Shown: positions 35,106 to 46,967 of the stretch, piece by piece
Layout: each line of letters opens with the position of its first letter
Numbering within the stretch: position 1 is the stretch's first letter
DNA from: Prionace glauca
Taxonomy: Eukaryota > Chordata > Chondrichthyes > Carcharhiniformes > Carcharhinidae
DNA: 64,000 bases
Direction of reading: 5' to 3'
Assembly: GCA_037974335.1 (NCBI GenBank)
Contig: CM075760.1
Location: 21,036,291 to 21,100,290 of the forward strand
Program-made: the position numbers and the translations under genes
Notes under the pieces: model-generated
The model's database searches: none
The model's input: only the letters and a program-made list of their open reading frames with translations
Told to the model about the DNA's origin: nothing

Positions 35106-36191
35106 TTGGTTGGTTGTCAAATAGGAGGCAGAGAGTGGGAGTCAATGGATGCTTTTCGGATTGGCGGATGGTGACTAGTGGAGTGCCTCAGGTGTCGGTG
35201 CTGGGGCCTCAGCTTTTTACCATTTATATAGATGATCTGGAGGAGGGAACGGAGTGTATGGTGCCGAAATTTGCTGATGACACCAAGATTGGAGGAAAGG
35301 CAAATTGCGCGGAGGGTGTGGAGAGTCTGCAGAAGGATCTAGATAGGCTGGGCGAATAGGCCAGGAAATGGCAAATGGAATTTAATGTTGGCAAGTGCGA
35401 GGTGGTCCACTTTGGTAGGAATAATGGTAGGAAGGATTATCACTTACGTGGCGAAAAACTGCAGCAGGCGACGGTGCAGAGGGACCTCGGGGTCCTTGTG
35501 CATGAGTCGCAAAAACCCAGCTTTCAGGTGTAGCAGGTGATCAGGAAGGCGAATGGGATGCTGGCCTTCATAGCGAGGGGGATTGAATACAAAAGTAGGG
35601 AGGTCTTGCTGCGGCTGTATAGAGCGTTGGTGAGGCTGGAGTACTGTGCAGTTTTGGGCGCCATACTTATGGAAGGATATTTTGGCCTTGGAGGGAGTGC
35701 AGAGGAGGTTTACTCGGCTGACGCCGGAGTTGAGGGGGTTGAGCTATGCGGAGAGGCTGACTAAACTAGGCTTGTACTCGTTAGAGTTTAGAAGAATGAG
35801 GGGCGATCTCATTGAGACTTATAAGATGATGAATGGGATGGATAGGATAGAGGTGGAGAGACTCGTTCTGCTCAGAAAGGATAATAGGACTAGGGGGCAC
35901 AGCCTCAAGATAAAGGGGGGGCGCTTTAGAACGGAGTTGAGGAGGAACTTCTTCACTCAGAGGGTGGTGAATCTCTGGAATTCTCTGCCTGTTGAAGTGG
36001 TGGAGGCTACCTTGTTAAGTATTTTTAAGACGCGGGTTGATGGGTTTTTGATAAGAGAGGGGATTAAGGGTTATGGGGAGAGGGCGGGAATGTGGAAATG
36101 AGCCACGGCAGATCAGCCATGATCTTATTGAATGGCTGGGCAGGCTCGAAGGGCTAGATGGCCTACTGCTGCTCTTATTTCTTATGTTCTT
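35106..36191 (+). mobile_element. LINE A2 inserted in LINE B2
   Basis: A 5'-truncated family A copy starting in the reverse transcriptase ([11 protein letters not shown]) and ending 'tttcttatgttctt'. AAAG flanks it (35102-35105 and 36192-36195), and removing it restores LINE B2 sequence like 6083-6150. Stops at the GEW codon near 35358 and the Q codon near 35530 break the frame. Confidence 0.87.
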
Positions 36192-37912
36192 AAAGTCATG
36201 TGCCGGTAAAGAGGAAGGATGGAAAAGGTAGGATTGGAGAGCTGTGGATTACAGGGGATATTGAGGACTTGGTCAGGAAGAAGAGAGAGGCGTATGTTAG
36301 GTCTAAGCAACTGGGAACGGAGAGAGCACTGGAAGAATACAGAGAGAGTATGAGGGAGCTCGAACGGGGAGTTAGAAGGGCGAAAGGGGGGCATGAAATG
36401 ACTTTGGCGGATAGGATTAAGGAAAATCCAAAGGCATTTTACTCTTACATTAGGAACAATAGGGTGGTTAGAGGGAAAATCGGTCCTCTTCGGGACAGAG
36501 GAGGGGAACTGTGCATAGAGTCTGAGGGAATGGGGGAGATCCTAAATGAATACTTTGCGTCGGTATTCACGAAGGAGAGGGGCTTGGTGTCTTGTACTGT
36601 CTTGGAGGGAGCTGTAGACCAGTTGAAAGAAATATCCATTACAAGGGAGGAAGTGCTATGGTTTTTAGGCAGCATAAGGACTGATAAAGCTCCGGGGCCA
36701 GATGGCATTTATCCCAGGCTGCTTAGGGAGGGGAGAGATGAAATTGTTGGGCCGCTGACGCAAATCTTTGTCTCTTCTTTGGACGCAGGTGAGGCCCCAG
36801 AGGGCTGGAGGGTAGATAATGTGGTACTGCTGTTTAAAAAGGGCAGTAGGGATACCCTGGTAATTATAGGCCAGTGATTTTGACGTCAGTGGTAGGAAAG
36901 TTGTTGGAAAAAATTCTAAGGGGTAGGATGTATAAACATTTGGAGCATTGCGATGTGATGAGGGATAAGCAGCATGGCTTTGTTAAGGGGAGGTCTTGCC
37001 TTACGAATCTCGTGGAATTTTTTGAGGAGGTGACAAAAACCGTTGATGATGGGAGAGCCGTTGATGTCGTCTATATGGATTTCAGTAAGGCGTTTGACAA
37101 AGTCGCTCATGGTGGGTTGGTTGAACAGGTTAAGGCTCATGGGATACAGGCACAAGTATCTAGATGGATTGAAAACTGGATAGTTAACAGGAGACAGAGA
37201 GTAGCAGTGGAAGGGTCCTTTTCTCGCTGGAGGCCTGTCACTGGTGGTGTGCTGCAGGGCTCAGTACTGGGACCTCTTCTATTCTTAATATATATAAAAA
37301 ATTTGGAAGAGGGCATATGTGGTGTGATCAGCAAGTTTGCAGATGACACAAATATGGCTAGATTGGCGGCCAGTGAGGAGCAGTGTCTGGCAACACAGCA
37401 GGATATAGGTAGGCTGTTATATTGGGCAGATAAATGGCAGGTGGAATTTAATCCTGATAACTGCGAGGTGATGCATTTTGGAAGGAATAATGTCGAGGGG
37501 AGTTGTATGATAAAGGGTAGACCTATTAAGAGTATAGAAATGCAGAAGAAGCTGGGAGTGCAAGTTCACAAGTCTTTGAAGGTGGCAACACAGGTGGAGA
37601 AGGTTGCGAAGAAAGTTTATGATATGCTAGCCTTTATAGGAAGGGATATAGAGTACAAGAGCTGGCGTCTAATGCTACAGTTGTACAGAACGTTGGTTGG
37701 ACTGCATTTGGAGTACTGCGTCCAGTTCTGGTCACATTACTACCGGAAGGACGTGGAGACCCTGGAGAGAGTGCAGAGGAGGTTTACCAGGATGTTGCCT
37801 GGTATGGAAGGACTGGGTTATGAGGAAAGATTGAGTAAACTGGTGCTGTTTCCTTAGAAAGACAGAGATTGAGCGTGGATTTAATAGAGGTGCATAAAAT
37901 AATGAAGGGTAT

Positions 37913-39570
37913 AATTGAAGAGGTGACAAAAACGGTTGACGAAGGACAAGCCGTTGATGTTGTCTATATGGATTTCAGTAAGGCGTTTGACAAGGTCCCT
38001 CATGGTAGGCTGATAGAAAAGCTGAAGGCTCATGGGATACAAGGCCAGGTATGTAGATGGGTGGAGAACTGGCTTGGGAGGAGGAGACAGCGGGTAATAG
38101 TGGAAGGCTTCTTTTCCAATTGGAGGTCTGTCACCAGTGGGGTGCCGCAGGGCTCGGTACTTGGACCTCTACTATTTGTAGTATATATTAATGACTTGGG
38201 AGAGGGGGTAGGATGTGTGATCAGCAAATTTGCTGATGACACTAAGATGGTTGGATTGGTGGGTACTGAGGAGCAGTGCCTGGCAATGCAACAGGACATA
38301 GACAGGCTGGTAGATTGGGCAGATAGATGGCAAATGGAATTTAATCTGGAGAAATGCGAGGTGATGCACTTTGGCCGGAATAATGTGGAGGGGAGTTATA
38401 CAATAAAAGGTAGAACTATCCGGAGTATAGATACGCAGAGAGACTGGGGGTGCAGGTACACAAGTCCCTGAAGGTGTCGGTGCAGGTGCAGAATATGATG
38501 AGGAAAGCGTATGGCATGTTGGCCTTCATAGGAAGGGGTATAGAATATAAGAGTAGGAGTCTGATGTTGCAGTTGTATAGAACGTTGGTTAGGCCTCACC
38601 TGGAGTACTGCGTCCAGTTCTGGTCGCCGTACTACCGGAAGGATGTAGAGATCCTGGAGAGAGTGCAGAGGAGATTTACCAGGATGTTGCCTGGTATGGA
38701 AGGGCTGTCTTACGAGGAGAGATTGAACGCACTTGGGCTGTTTTCCCTTGAGAGACGTCGGCTGAGGGGGGATCTAATAGAGGTTTATAAGATTATGAAG
38801 GGGATAGATAGAGTAAATGGTGGTAAGCTTTTTCCGCTATTAGAAATGGATAGAACGAGGGGTCACGGGCTTAGGGTGAGGGGGGCTAGATATAAGACTA
38901 ATATTAGAGGGCAGTTTTTCACACAAAGGGTAGTGGGGATGTGGAATGCACTGCCGAGTAAGTTGGTGGAAGCAGGCACGCTAGGGTTGTTCAAGAGTCA
39001 CTTGGACAGCCACATGAGCGGTCTACATATAGGGGGATATAGCAGGCCTTACTAAACATTGTAGGCTTAGGGTTCAGTTTCAGCCTCAGGGATATAGAGT
39101 CTTTTAATAATGAATTTTTTATCCACAGGCATTTAAGTCCAGCAAGGGGCATGCGGGCGGCAGGTTGTGGTGGGCTGCTCTTGGATATTGCTTCGGGAGT
39201 TGCCTACTGCTTCTTGTCGTTGGTGTGCGTAAACTGGACCATCTCGAGGGCATCATGACAGCTCAGAGGCTATCTCTGTTGCTGTGCGGACACATGGATT
39301 TGGGCCTGTGTCCGTGGGAGTTTGCGCGTTCTCCCCATGGTTGCGTGGGTTTCCTCCGGGTACTCCGGTTTCCTCCCACATCCCAAAAATGTGCTTTTAG
39401 GCTGATTGATTGGGTAACAAATTGTCCTTATATAGGACCTCCCTGATCCTCACACATTAGGCATAGACTAAAATCATGAATAGGTCACTGACCATGGGAC
39501 GGCGGCGCGGGCTCGTTGGGCCTAAGGGCCTGTTTCCCGTGCTGTGTTGTTCTTTGTTCTTTTGTTCTTT
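37913..39570 (+). mobile_element. LINE B3 inserted in LINE B2
   Basis: A 5'-truncated family B copy that is nearly identical to 6963-8617 of LINE B1, 3' UTR included. It has KAFDKVPH, SGVPQGSVLGP and FADDTK, and a one-base loss near 38442-38447 shifts the frame. GTAT flanks it (37909-37912 and 39571-39574). Its tail has three 'gttcttt' units. Confidence 0.88.
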
Positions 39571-39743
39571 GTATAGGTAGAGTAAACAGTGGCAGGCTTT
39601 TTCCTTGATTGGAGACAAATATCACGAGGGGCCATAGGCTTAAGGTGAGGGGGGAGAGGTATAATTTGGATGCTAGAGGGAGGTTTTGCACACAGTGGGT
39701 CGTGGGGGTATGGAATGCACTGCCAAGTAAGGTGGTGGAGGCA

Positions 39744-40105
39744 TAGAACATAGAACCCTACCTTAGACATAGAACCCTACAGTGCAGAAACAGGCCCTTC
39801 GGCCCATCGAGTCTGCACCGAACACAATCCCACCCAGACCCTATCCCCATATCCCTACACATTTACCTGCTAATCCCTCTAACCTACACATCCCAGGATA
39901 CTAAGGGGCAATTTTAGCATAGCCAATGAACCTAACCCGCACATCTTTGGACTGTGGGAGGAAACCGGAGCACCCGGAGAAAACCCACGCAGACACGAGG
40001 AGAATGTGCAAACTCCACACAGGCAGTGACCCAAGCCAGGAATCGAACCCAGGACCCTGGAGCTGTGAAGCAGCAGTGCTAACCACTGTGCTACCGTGCC
40101 GCCCC
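39744..40105 (-). mobile_element. SINE inserted in LINE B2, near full length
   Basis: The best-kept SINE in the window. Reversed, it has the tRNA-like head 'ggcggcacggtagcacagtg', the central block 'ttctcctcgtgtctgcgtgg', 'cctcccacagtccaaagatg' and the 3' end 'actgtagggttctatg'. AGGCA flanks it (39739-39743 and 40106-40110). Confidence 0.9.
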
Positions 40106-40737
40106 AGGCACGCTGGACTTGTTTAAGGTTTATTTAGATAGACACATGAGCAAAATAAGGATGGAGGGTTATAGGAGACTGTTTTAAATAAGGATCAGAG
40201 CCTCAGGACGTTCCTGGAAATCTAATGCTACATGTGTTGATATTTTTCTCTTTTACTCTGCATGTGCGTCGGTCCACCTTGTTGTCTAATGAGGGGCATG
40301 CACACTGTGGGTCATGCGTGGGCTGCTCTTGGATGTTTCGAGAGTGGCCTAGTACTTTGCGTCGTTTGTGTTTGCTTCAAAATGGACCAGCAGATGGGCA
40401 CCACAACAGCTCAGTGACTATCACCGTTAGTTGTCCAGATACATGGATTTGGGCCAGTGTCTGTGGGAAACTGCACATTCTCCCTGTGGTTGCGTGGGTT
40501 TTCTCCGGGTGTCCCGGTTTCCTCCCACACCCCAAAGAAGTGTTATTAGGCTGACTGGTGTAACAAATTGTCCCTAAATTATTCTCCCCTTAATCTGGTT
40601 TCCAATGGGGGTACCATAAGCATAGACATGGGTCAAGGGTGGAGGAGGAAAAACACATTGTGAAGATGGCGGCGCGGGCTCGTTGGACCGAAGGGCCTGT
40701 TTCCCGTGTTGTGTTGTTCTTTGATCTTTGTTCTATT

Positions 40738-41214
40738 CATTTCAGCTTGGTGTCTTTTCTTCATATTTCACATTTGTTGATGACTGAGGAGGTCAATTTT
40801 TGAGAGATTGATTCAACCCTAAGTGTTGTCCATGAGGCTTTCAGTTGTGTTGTAAATTGGCCTTTTCTGTGTCATGAATGAGACCGAGAATTTTCTGATG
40901 GAGAGCTTAGTTTCCCAATTGTTGTAGTCTCTGACCTGATGTTAGTGTCGAATGTCTCACTGAGATTCATCCATGTATGAGTATGATATGTATATCTCCC
41001 AACATAAACAAAACACTGCGCTTCAGGTTAATCCCGGTCTTCAAGCAGATGAGTAACAAAATTGTCATCCTATCAAAGGCCTGTCCCGTAATGTAATGAT
41101 TGAGATACACCTACAGATGTTGCCGTCTCTTCTTCTTCCTTGTCTTTGGATAGTGTGATGTTTCTGAATCATGAATCTCCTGTGGAACGGAACCTATCTT
41201 CTGGCAGAGAAAGA
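40738..41214. other. Unassigned spacer
   Basis: Between LINE B2 and the duplicated IgH-upstream segment. No gene or repeat recognised. Confidence 0.4.
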
Positions 41215-41344
41215 GGTGGTAAATGTTCAGAAAGTTGATATTTATTTTCATCAATTGCCATCCATTTACAAAGATACCCAATTGCGTTCATTAGTTATCA
41301 TCCATACATAAATATCGATATGTTGATGTTTTAATTTAAGGGAT

Positions 41345-42046
41345 ATGGACGTTGCTGGCCTAGTCAGTATTTGTTGCCTATTCCTCATTGCCTTTAGTAA
41401 ACTGGTGGTAAGCTACCTTCTTGAATTGCTGCAGATCCTGTGGTGTAGATACCCATACGGTCCTGTTACACAGGGAGTTCTAGGATCTCGGTCCTGCGAC
41501 AGTGATGGAAGGATGATATATTTCCACATCAGGTATATGACTAACTTGGAGGGGAATTTATAAGTGATATTTCCTGGTAACTGTTACCCTGTTCTTGCAA
41601 ATAGCAACCCACCGTGTGGCTGCCTAAGGAGCCTTGGTGAGGTTCGGAAGTGAAACTTGTAGATGGTACAAAATGATACTCTGTGTGGTGAAGGGAGTGG
41701 GCATTTGCAAATGCTATACCTGTCAAGCCGGCTGCTTTGGCCTGAATGGGATGAAGATTTTTGAATGTTGTTTGAACTGTTCAAGTAAGTGGAGAGAACC
41801 ATTTTTGTCCCCTAATATGTGTCGTGCAGGTGGTGCACAGGTTTGGGGAGTTAGGGGGTGGGTTACTCACAGCAGGCTGAGCTGATATTCCAGCTGGAGC
41901 ATATATATACCCAGCTAACACAGCGATTAGCCAATGGTAACCTCGAAGATGTTGTTAGTTGTTGATTCAGTGTTGCAATATCATTGAGTGACAAGGGGCA
42001 ACGGTCAGATTCTCCCTTTTTGGAGGTGGTCATCGCCTGACGCCAA
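41345..42046 (-). mobile_element. LINE D fragment
   Basis: Plus-strand landmarks 'gaattgctgcagatcctgtg', 'gtagatggtacaaaatgata', 'aggtttggggagttaggggg' and 'ggtggtcatcgcctgacg' match the other LINE D pieces in the window. It is old and has no open frame of note. A shorter paralogue at 50235-50440 shows it was present before the segment duplicated. Confidence 0.65.
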
Positions 42047-42130
42047 TATTACCAATAATTCTCCATTCACAAAAATAATTAGTAAAAATTCTCAAAAATA
42101 AATAAATAAACATAAATAAATTCTCAAAAA

Positions 42131-42707
42131 TAAATAATAGTGGGAGGGATTACTATTTCTAGGGGGGAAAGCTGCAGCATGCTACGGTGCAGAGGGACCT
42201 GGGGGTCCTTGTGCATGAGTCGCAAAAACCCAGTCTGCAGGTGCAGCAGATGATCAGGAAGGCGAATGGGATGCTGGCCTTTATAGTGATGGGGATTGAA
42301 TATAAAAGTAGGGAGGTCTTGTTGCAACTGTACAGGGTACTGGTGAGGCCACAGCTGGAGTACTGTGTGCAGTTTTGGTCGCTGCACTTGTGGAAGGATA
42401 TTTTGGCCTTGGAGGGAATGCAGAGGAGGTTCACTAGGCTCATACCGGAGATGAGGGGGTTGAACTTTGAAGAGAGGCTGAATAGACTGGGTCTGTACTC
42501 GTTGGAATTTAGAAGGATGAGGGGGGATCTTATAGAGACGCATAAGATAATGAAGGGGATGGATAAGGTAGAGGTAGAGAGATTCTTCCCGCTCAGAAAG
42601 GACAGAAGGACTAGAGGGCACAGCCTCAAGATAAGGAGGGGGGCGGCAGTTTAGAATGGAGTTGAGGAAGAACTTCTTCACTCAAAGGGTGGTGAATCTC
42701 TGGAATT
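42131..42707 (+). mobile_element. LINE A3, fragment without its tail
   Basis: It encodes MQRDLGVLVHESQKPSLQVQ, then LEYCVQF and NFEERLNRLGLYSLEF of LINE A. It breaks off after 'gtgaatctctggaatt', before the LINE 3' end, and runs into an AAATTTAATT-rich stretch. A missing 3' end is unusual for a LINE and points to a later deletion. Confidence 0.85.
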
Positions 42708-42724
42708 AAATTTAATTAAATTAA

Positions 42725-42850
42725 ATTGAGATTAAATCCGACCATGGCAGCTGGTGGAATTTGAATTCAATCAATAAATCTTGATTCATACTGATAGCGA
42801 CGAGATAACCCTCTGATTCCCCTATGAAGCACATCTGCCATCCCTACTTG
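42725..42850. mobile_element. SINE-like relic, shared by both duplication copies
   Basis: 'gaatttgaattcaatcaata' and 'aaatcttgattcat' pair with 52282-52320 of copy 2. In other elasmobranch loci similar text belongs to a tRNA-related repeat (from memory). Confidence 0.45.
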
Positions 42851-44280
42851 GCCTCAGCAAGGTGTGTCTCAAGATGGACCGCCATATATATAACTGGGCA
42901 ATACCACACCACTCAGCTGAAAAGGAATTAAATACCGGAAATAAATGTTGTTCTTTCCAGGGACCCCCACGTCCCGTGGAAGAATAAAGTGAAATAAAAC
43001 ACCAGCCTACATATTTATGCAGTATAAGACATATCACCTCTCTGAATCAACTCTCACAATCTGCCTGTATTTATTTCTATCCATCCATCACAGTGTATTG
43101 TTGGGTTGGAGAGATCATCATTGTTACTAAAAAGGTACCAGAGAATCTGGGTAGCTTTTTTTCCCAATGAAATGGGAAGCATTTATGTAGGTTTACAGCT
43201 TTAAAAAATAATAATTAAGATTGCCTCCAGTTGTTGCTGGGCAGATTTGTTTATAAATAGGCTCTATTGACAATGCTAAGAGTTTGAAGTTGGCTTGCAG
43301 CCAACTGTTCAGTACTGAGGAAACAGATCTTTGACTTACTGAACAAACACCGTCAGATGCTTCCTGTAAATATCTTCGGGCAGTTGGCAGCAGGTTGGAC
43401 TGCTGCCAAATACTGCGTGGGACAGATTAGCACGAATATGTAAGGATTAAATGGGATTTATCCAGTTATACAATAAATGCTTGATTCCCATAATAAAGAA
43501 AGGTTTTTAAATGGTATTCCTTCCAAGCAAATATTTTAAAGGGCTGCACTGTGATTAAATAGTATGGGGAACGAGTAAATTGGCCAGATGCTATTTTATT
43601 TGTATAACTTCCAAATAAATGTCCTTCCAACAATTAAAGCCACTTTGTGAGTAACTTCATGACCTGCAAGGAAGAGATTTTGACCTCCCCACCTCCTCAG
43701 TCCAATGAGATCAGTGCAATGGCCCCAAAATGAAAATAATTAAAAGTAAATTAAAATCATACAATTGTCTTGAAAAGCGCAGATACCTGGAATATTCTAA
43801 GCGTTCTGCACCTCTTTAAAAAGACAACCTCTCTTATCCCTGATCAGCACCATGTTCTGTTGTCCAGCATAATCTGATTTCGATTATTTAACAGTCGCTC
43901 TCATAGCTGCCAATGAGCGAAGAATCGGTCTGGTTTAGTGGAAGACAAAACATTTATTTTTGTGATATTGTGCAATATGCCACAAAGTCCTAATATCCTG
44001 AGTTCCCACTACCAGTGAATGTTCTACAGCCGGTGGCCAATAAAATGAGCAGCAATGATTTGGATGTTGACAAAGAACTTTCCTGATCACCGTGTCCATT
44101 CGGATTCTATAAATTCTCTGTCAAAGGTTGATGTCGATGTCATGTTTCCCTGTCAACTCAATTAATTATAAGTCCACCAGTTTTCTTTCAGTGTTAATTT
44201 TCACAGGAAAAAGGAGCCGTTGGGGAAATCTAACGTATAATATTGCATCACATGAGGATTGTCCTTTTTGAATTAATTTG
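42851..44280. other. Non-coding DNA shared with the second cluster copy
   Basis: No gene. The sequence aligns by eye with 52480-53720: 'atctgcctgtatttatttct', 'gcagatttgtttataaatag', 'gtttgaagttggcttgcagc', 'gattaacagtcgctctcata'-like blocks and 'attcggattctataaattct'. Retention over long diverged stretches could be simple paralogy or regulatory constraint. Confidence 0.6.
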
Positions 44281-44281
44281 T

Positions 44282-44580
44282 GGATGGCACGGTGGCATAT
44301 ATGTTAGGGTTTCTGCCTCAAAGCGCCAGGGACCCGGGTTCAACTCCCAGTTTGGGTCTGTCTGTGTGGAGTCTGCATATTCTCCAATTGCCTGCTCATT
44401 TACTCACATTGTTCAAGGATATGCCGCATAGGTTGATCCACGATGATGAATTGTCCAATCATGTCAGGAGAATTTGCAGGGAATATAAGTGGGGTGATGG
44501 GGATAGACTTAGGTGGGAATGTTGTGGGTTTGGGCTTGATAGGCCAAAAGGCCTTCTTCTGCTCTGTAATGATTCTATGG
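44282..44580 (+). mobile_element. SINE
   Basis: It has the tRNA-like head 'ggcacggtggcatatatgtt', B-box 'gggttcaactcccag', 'tctgtgtggagtctgcatat' and the 3' part 'gataggccaaaaggccttct' with 'ctgtaatgattctatgg'. The counterpart is missing in copy 2, so it inserted after the duplication. Confidence 0.82.
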
Positions 44581-44589
44581 ACATGGGCA

Positions 44590-44830
44590 CCTTTGACTGT
44601 TCAGAATTTATTGCCTACTTCTTGTCCGAAGGCAGTGAGAGACAATCACATTGCTGTGGCTCTTGGATCACACATAGGCCAGACCAGGTAAGGACGGCAG
44701 ATTCCCTTCTCTAAAATACATTAGTGAAGCAGATAGGTTTTTACACAATCGACAATGATATCTTGACCGTAAGTGAATTCTTATTTCCAGACACTTTTTT
44801 TTACGGAATTTAAATCCCACCATCTGTGGG
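44590..44830. repeat. Interspersed repeat relic
   Basis: 'cacattgctgtggctcttgg', 'aggccagaccaggtaaggac' and 'cagataggtttttacacaat' form a block I recall from many shark loci. No internal copy was found here except weak similarity to the SINE-like piece near 52300, reversed. Confidence 0.45.
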
Positions 44831-45007
44831 GTCCTGAGAACATTAGTTAAGTTTGTGCATTAATTGCCGAGCGATAACATTGGGCCATTTCTTCCCTCCT
44901 TCTTGTATTCAGTCCCAAATTACAGTGACAGCTACCCACACCTGAAATAAAATTATTTCAGCAATTAGTTACATAAATCGATAATAATTCTACAAATGGA
45001 TTATATT

Positions 45008-45299
45008 TTTGCTGCAATGTGCAAATCAAAGAACAAAGAACAAGAACAAAGAACAACACAGCACGGGAAACAGGCCCTTCGGCCCAACGAGCCCGCGCCG
45101 CCGTCCCATTGTCAGTGACCTATTCATGATTTTAGTCTATGCCTAATGTGCGAGGATCAGGGAGGTCCAATATAGGGACAATTTGTTACCCAATCAATCA
45201 GCCTAAAAGCACATTTTTGGGATGTGGGAGGAAACCGAAGCACCCGGAAGAAACCCACGCAACCACGGGAAGAACGCGCAAACTCCCACGGACACTGGC
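45008..45299 (-). mobile_element. LINE B 3'-end copy, reversed
   Basis: It matches 8370-8617 in reverse complement: tail 'caaagaacaagaacaaagaa', 'cgagcccgcgccgccgtccc' and 'acccaatcaatcagcctaaa'. It is heavily 5'-truncated. Confidence 0.85.
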
Positions 45300-45552
45300 A
45301 TTTTTACCCTGATAAAGTCATGTCATCTTCTTTATGTCTATTCTCTTGTGAAGGGGTGCAGAATTAAGGGACTTGAATTACAATCAAATTGTTTTTTTCT
45401 CTATATCAGAGTCTCAAATATAATTGCACCTTTTGGAGTGGCAGAGACGTTCCAATGGATCTCACTCTTTCTGCTTCAGTGTTAGTCTGTCTCTTGAATA
45501 TTCCAGTGTCAGCAATCAATTCACTGGGAATAATCCTCGGTGTTTTTGATAT

Positions 45553-45860
45553 ATTTTATTTGATTTATTATTATCACACACATTAGTACACAGTCTTGCG
45601 CACTATACAGACAGAGCATACCGTGCATAGAGAAGGAAGGGAGAGAGTGAAGAATATTATGTTGCAGTCATAGCTCGGGTCTAGAAAAATATCAATTTAA
45701 TGCGAGGTAGATCCATTCAAAAATCTGATTGCAGCTGTAAAGAAATTGTTTCTGAGTCGGTTTGTATTGTTTTCAGACTTTGTTTTTTACCTAGTTCCCG
45801 ATGGAAAAAGGTGAGAGACTGTGTCCGGGGTGAGGTGTGTTTTCTTTTCATAGTTTTTTT
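45553..45860. mobile_element. Repeat insertion in the VH-pseudogene leader intron
   Basis: In the intact gene the intron reads 'gtgtttttgatctattttta' and continues straight to the splice acceptor (54545-54565). Here the same text breaks after 45552 and resumes around 45861, with about 300 unrelated bases between ('cttgcgcactatacagacag', 'gaggtagatccattcaaaa'). I recall similar text as an elasmobranch interspersed repeat; the class is not assigned. The normal CAG acceptor is lost (TTAAAG). Confidence 0.65.
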
Positions 45861-45865
45861 TTAAA

Positions 45866-46000
45866 GTGTCGAATCGGAGGTTGTGTTGACTCAGCCAGAG
45901 GCAGAAACCGGGCATCCCTGAGGCTCCCTGAGACTGAGCTGTAAAGACAAAGTGTTCAATATGGGCAGCAACTGGATAGTCTGGGTCCGACCAGTCCCTG
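45866..46000 (+). pseudogene. Immunoglobulin VH pseudogene
   Basis: The frame reads [15 protein letters not shown], a stop, then GSLRLSCKDKVFNMGSNWIV and WVRPVP, clearly homologous to the intact VH at 54566-54870 ([14 protein letters not shown]). A TGA stop replaces a Gly codon in framework 1. Homology ends in framework 2, the splice acceptor is destroyed, and an insertion splits the leader intron. No leader exon, recombination signal, D or J was found after it. It marks a dead IgH cluster. Confidence 0.88.
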
Positions 46001-46111
46001 ATAGTGTTTATAGTCTCTCCTTCAGTATGATAGTCTTGGATCAACCCACAATTCCTCCGCCCCAGAGATTCAGAATCAATTTATTCCACCCAAAGACGCT
46101 TAAAACAACAT

Positions 46112-46220
46112 AAAGAGAAAATGCTGGACAGTCTCAGGACATCTGGACTCGAAACGTCAGCTGTTCCCTCTTCTTACAAATATTGCCAGGCCTGCTGAGA
46201 TTTTCCAGCATTTTCTCTTT
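46112..46220. repeat. Fold-back repeat with 17-bp perfect arms
   Basis: AAAGAGAAAATGCTGGA at 46112-46128 is the exact reverse complement of 46204-46220, with 75 bases between. The text resembles an interspersed 'aaaatgctggaaa' repeat whose relatives lie near 46530 and 50510-50640. Confidence 0.85.
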
Positions 46221-46967
46221 GGGTTTGAATTCCAGAATCTACAGATTTGTTTTTATACTTCAAACAACATCTCTTTGCAAATAACTATAAACCGAGTATT
46301 CCTATCTTTCCCCTGTCTGTCCTACACAGACTCCAGTTCCATGTGATGAAAATAACCCTTCACCACCACTGAAATATCCGAGAAATCCACCCAGTTGTAT
46401 TAAACCTGCAGTGGAAAGTCACCCATACAGAGGGCAGGTTTCAGCAAGATGGTTCACAATCACCAATTAATGTTAGCTTTGTCAGTGACGCTCGCATCCA
46501 GAGATTCAATAAAACCAGTGCAAATTGCTGCAGATTCCGGAAATCTAAAACTAAAACAGCAACAGCGCTCCTCAGCATCTCAATGGATATCATCAGAGAA
46601 AGAGAACCAGATTCGTATTTAACATCAATGCCAGGATGTAGAATCTCTTGATATAATTATGAACAGCAAGTCTGTTCTGTCCAATATCCGACCCAAAACC
46701 TCATTTGTCAAATAAAATCGCAAATTTGTTGGCCATTTATCACAACCGGGTTTGTGGGAGTTTGTGGTACGTAACTTACCTGGTTAGTTACAACATGAGA
46801 ACAGCGAGTAAATTCAGCAAAGGTACCTCAGTGAGTTTTAATAACTTTGGGGCGACATGAGGTCGGGTAAAATGTTCTATACATTCAAATTCCCCCATAA
46901 TTTGTAATACTTTGGAATCGCTGAGATTAATGTGAATATAATCACTGCTCTGCTTGATCATAGAAGC
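46221..46967. other. Unassigned DNA after the dead VH
   Basis: No D, J or constant-region sequence was recognised; no CACTGTG/CACAGTG pair at 12 or 23 spacing was found. A short 'ttcaaacaacatct' near 46259 matches VH framework 3 of the intact gene and may be a relic or chance. Confidence 0.4.

Larger units (their letters stand above)
35050..40737 (+). mobile_element. LINE B2, host of three nested insertions
   Basis: The element's own parts are 35050-35105, 36192-37912, 39571-39743 and 40106-40737. They join in order: end of the endonuclease linker, the reverse transcriptase (APGPDG, MDFSKAFDKV, VLQGSVLGP, FADDTN), the C-terminal domain, then a 3' UTR ending 'tgttctttgatctttgttct'. Own damage includes a frame shift near 36855-36875 and a stop after the LVLFP block near 37857. 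Interrupting elements are LINE A2, LINE B3 and a reversed SINE, each bounded by a short direct repeat. Confidence 0.88.
41215..46050 (+). repeat. IgH-upstream segmental duplication, copy 1
   Basis: It runs parallel to 50095-54950. Shared landmarks in order: 'caattgccatccatttac' (41258), the LINE D relic 'actggtggtaagctacctt', a shared SINE-like piece near 42730, 'catcattgttactaaaaagg', 'gatattgtgcaatatgccac', 'acagccggtggccaataaaa' and finally the VH region. Copy 1 carries extra insertions (LINE A3, a SINE, a LINE B tail and a repeat inside the VH leader intron). Its VH is a pseudogene. Confidence 0.85.
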
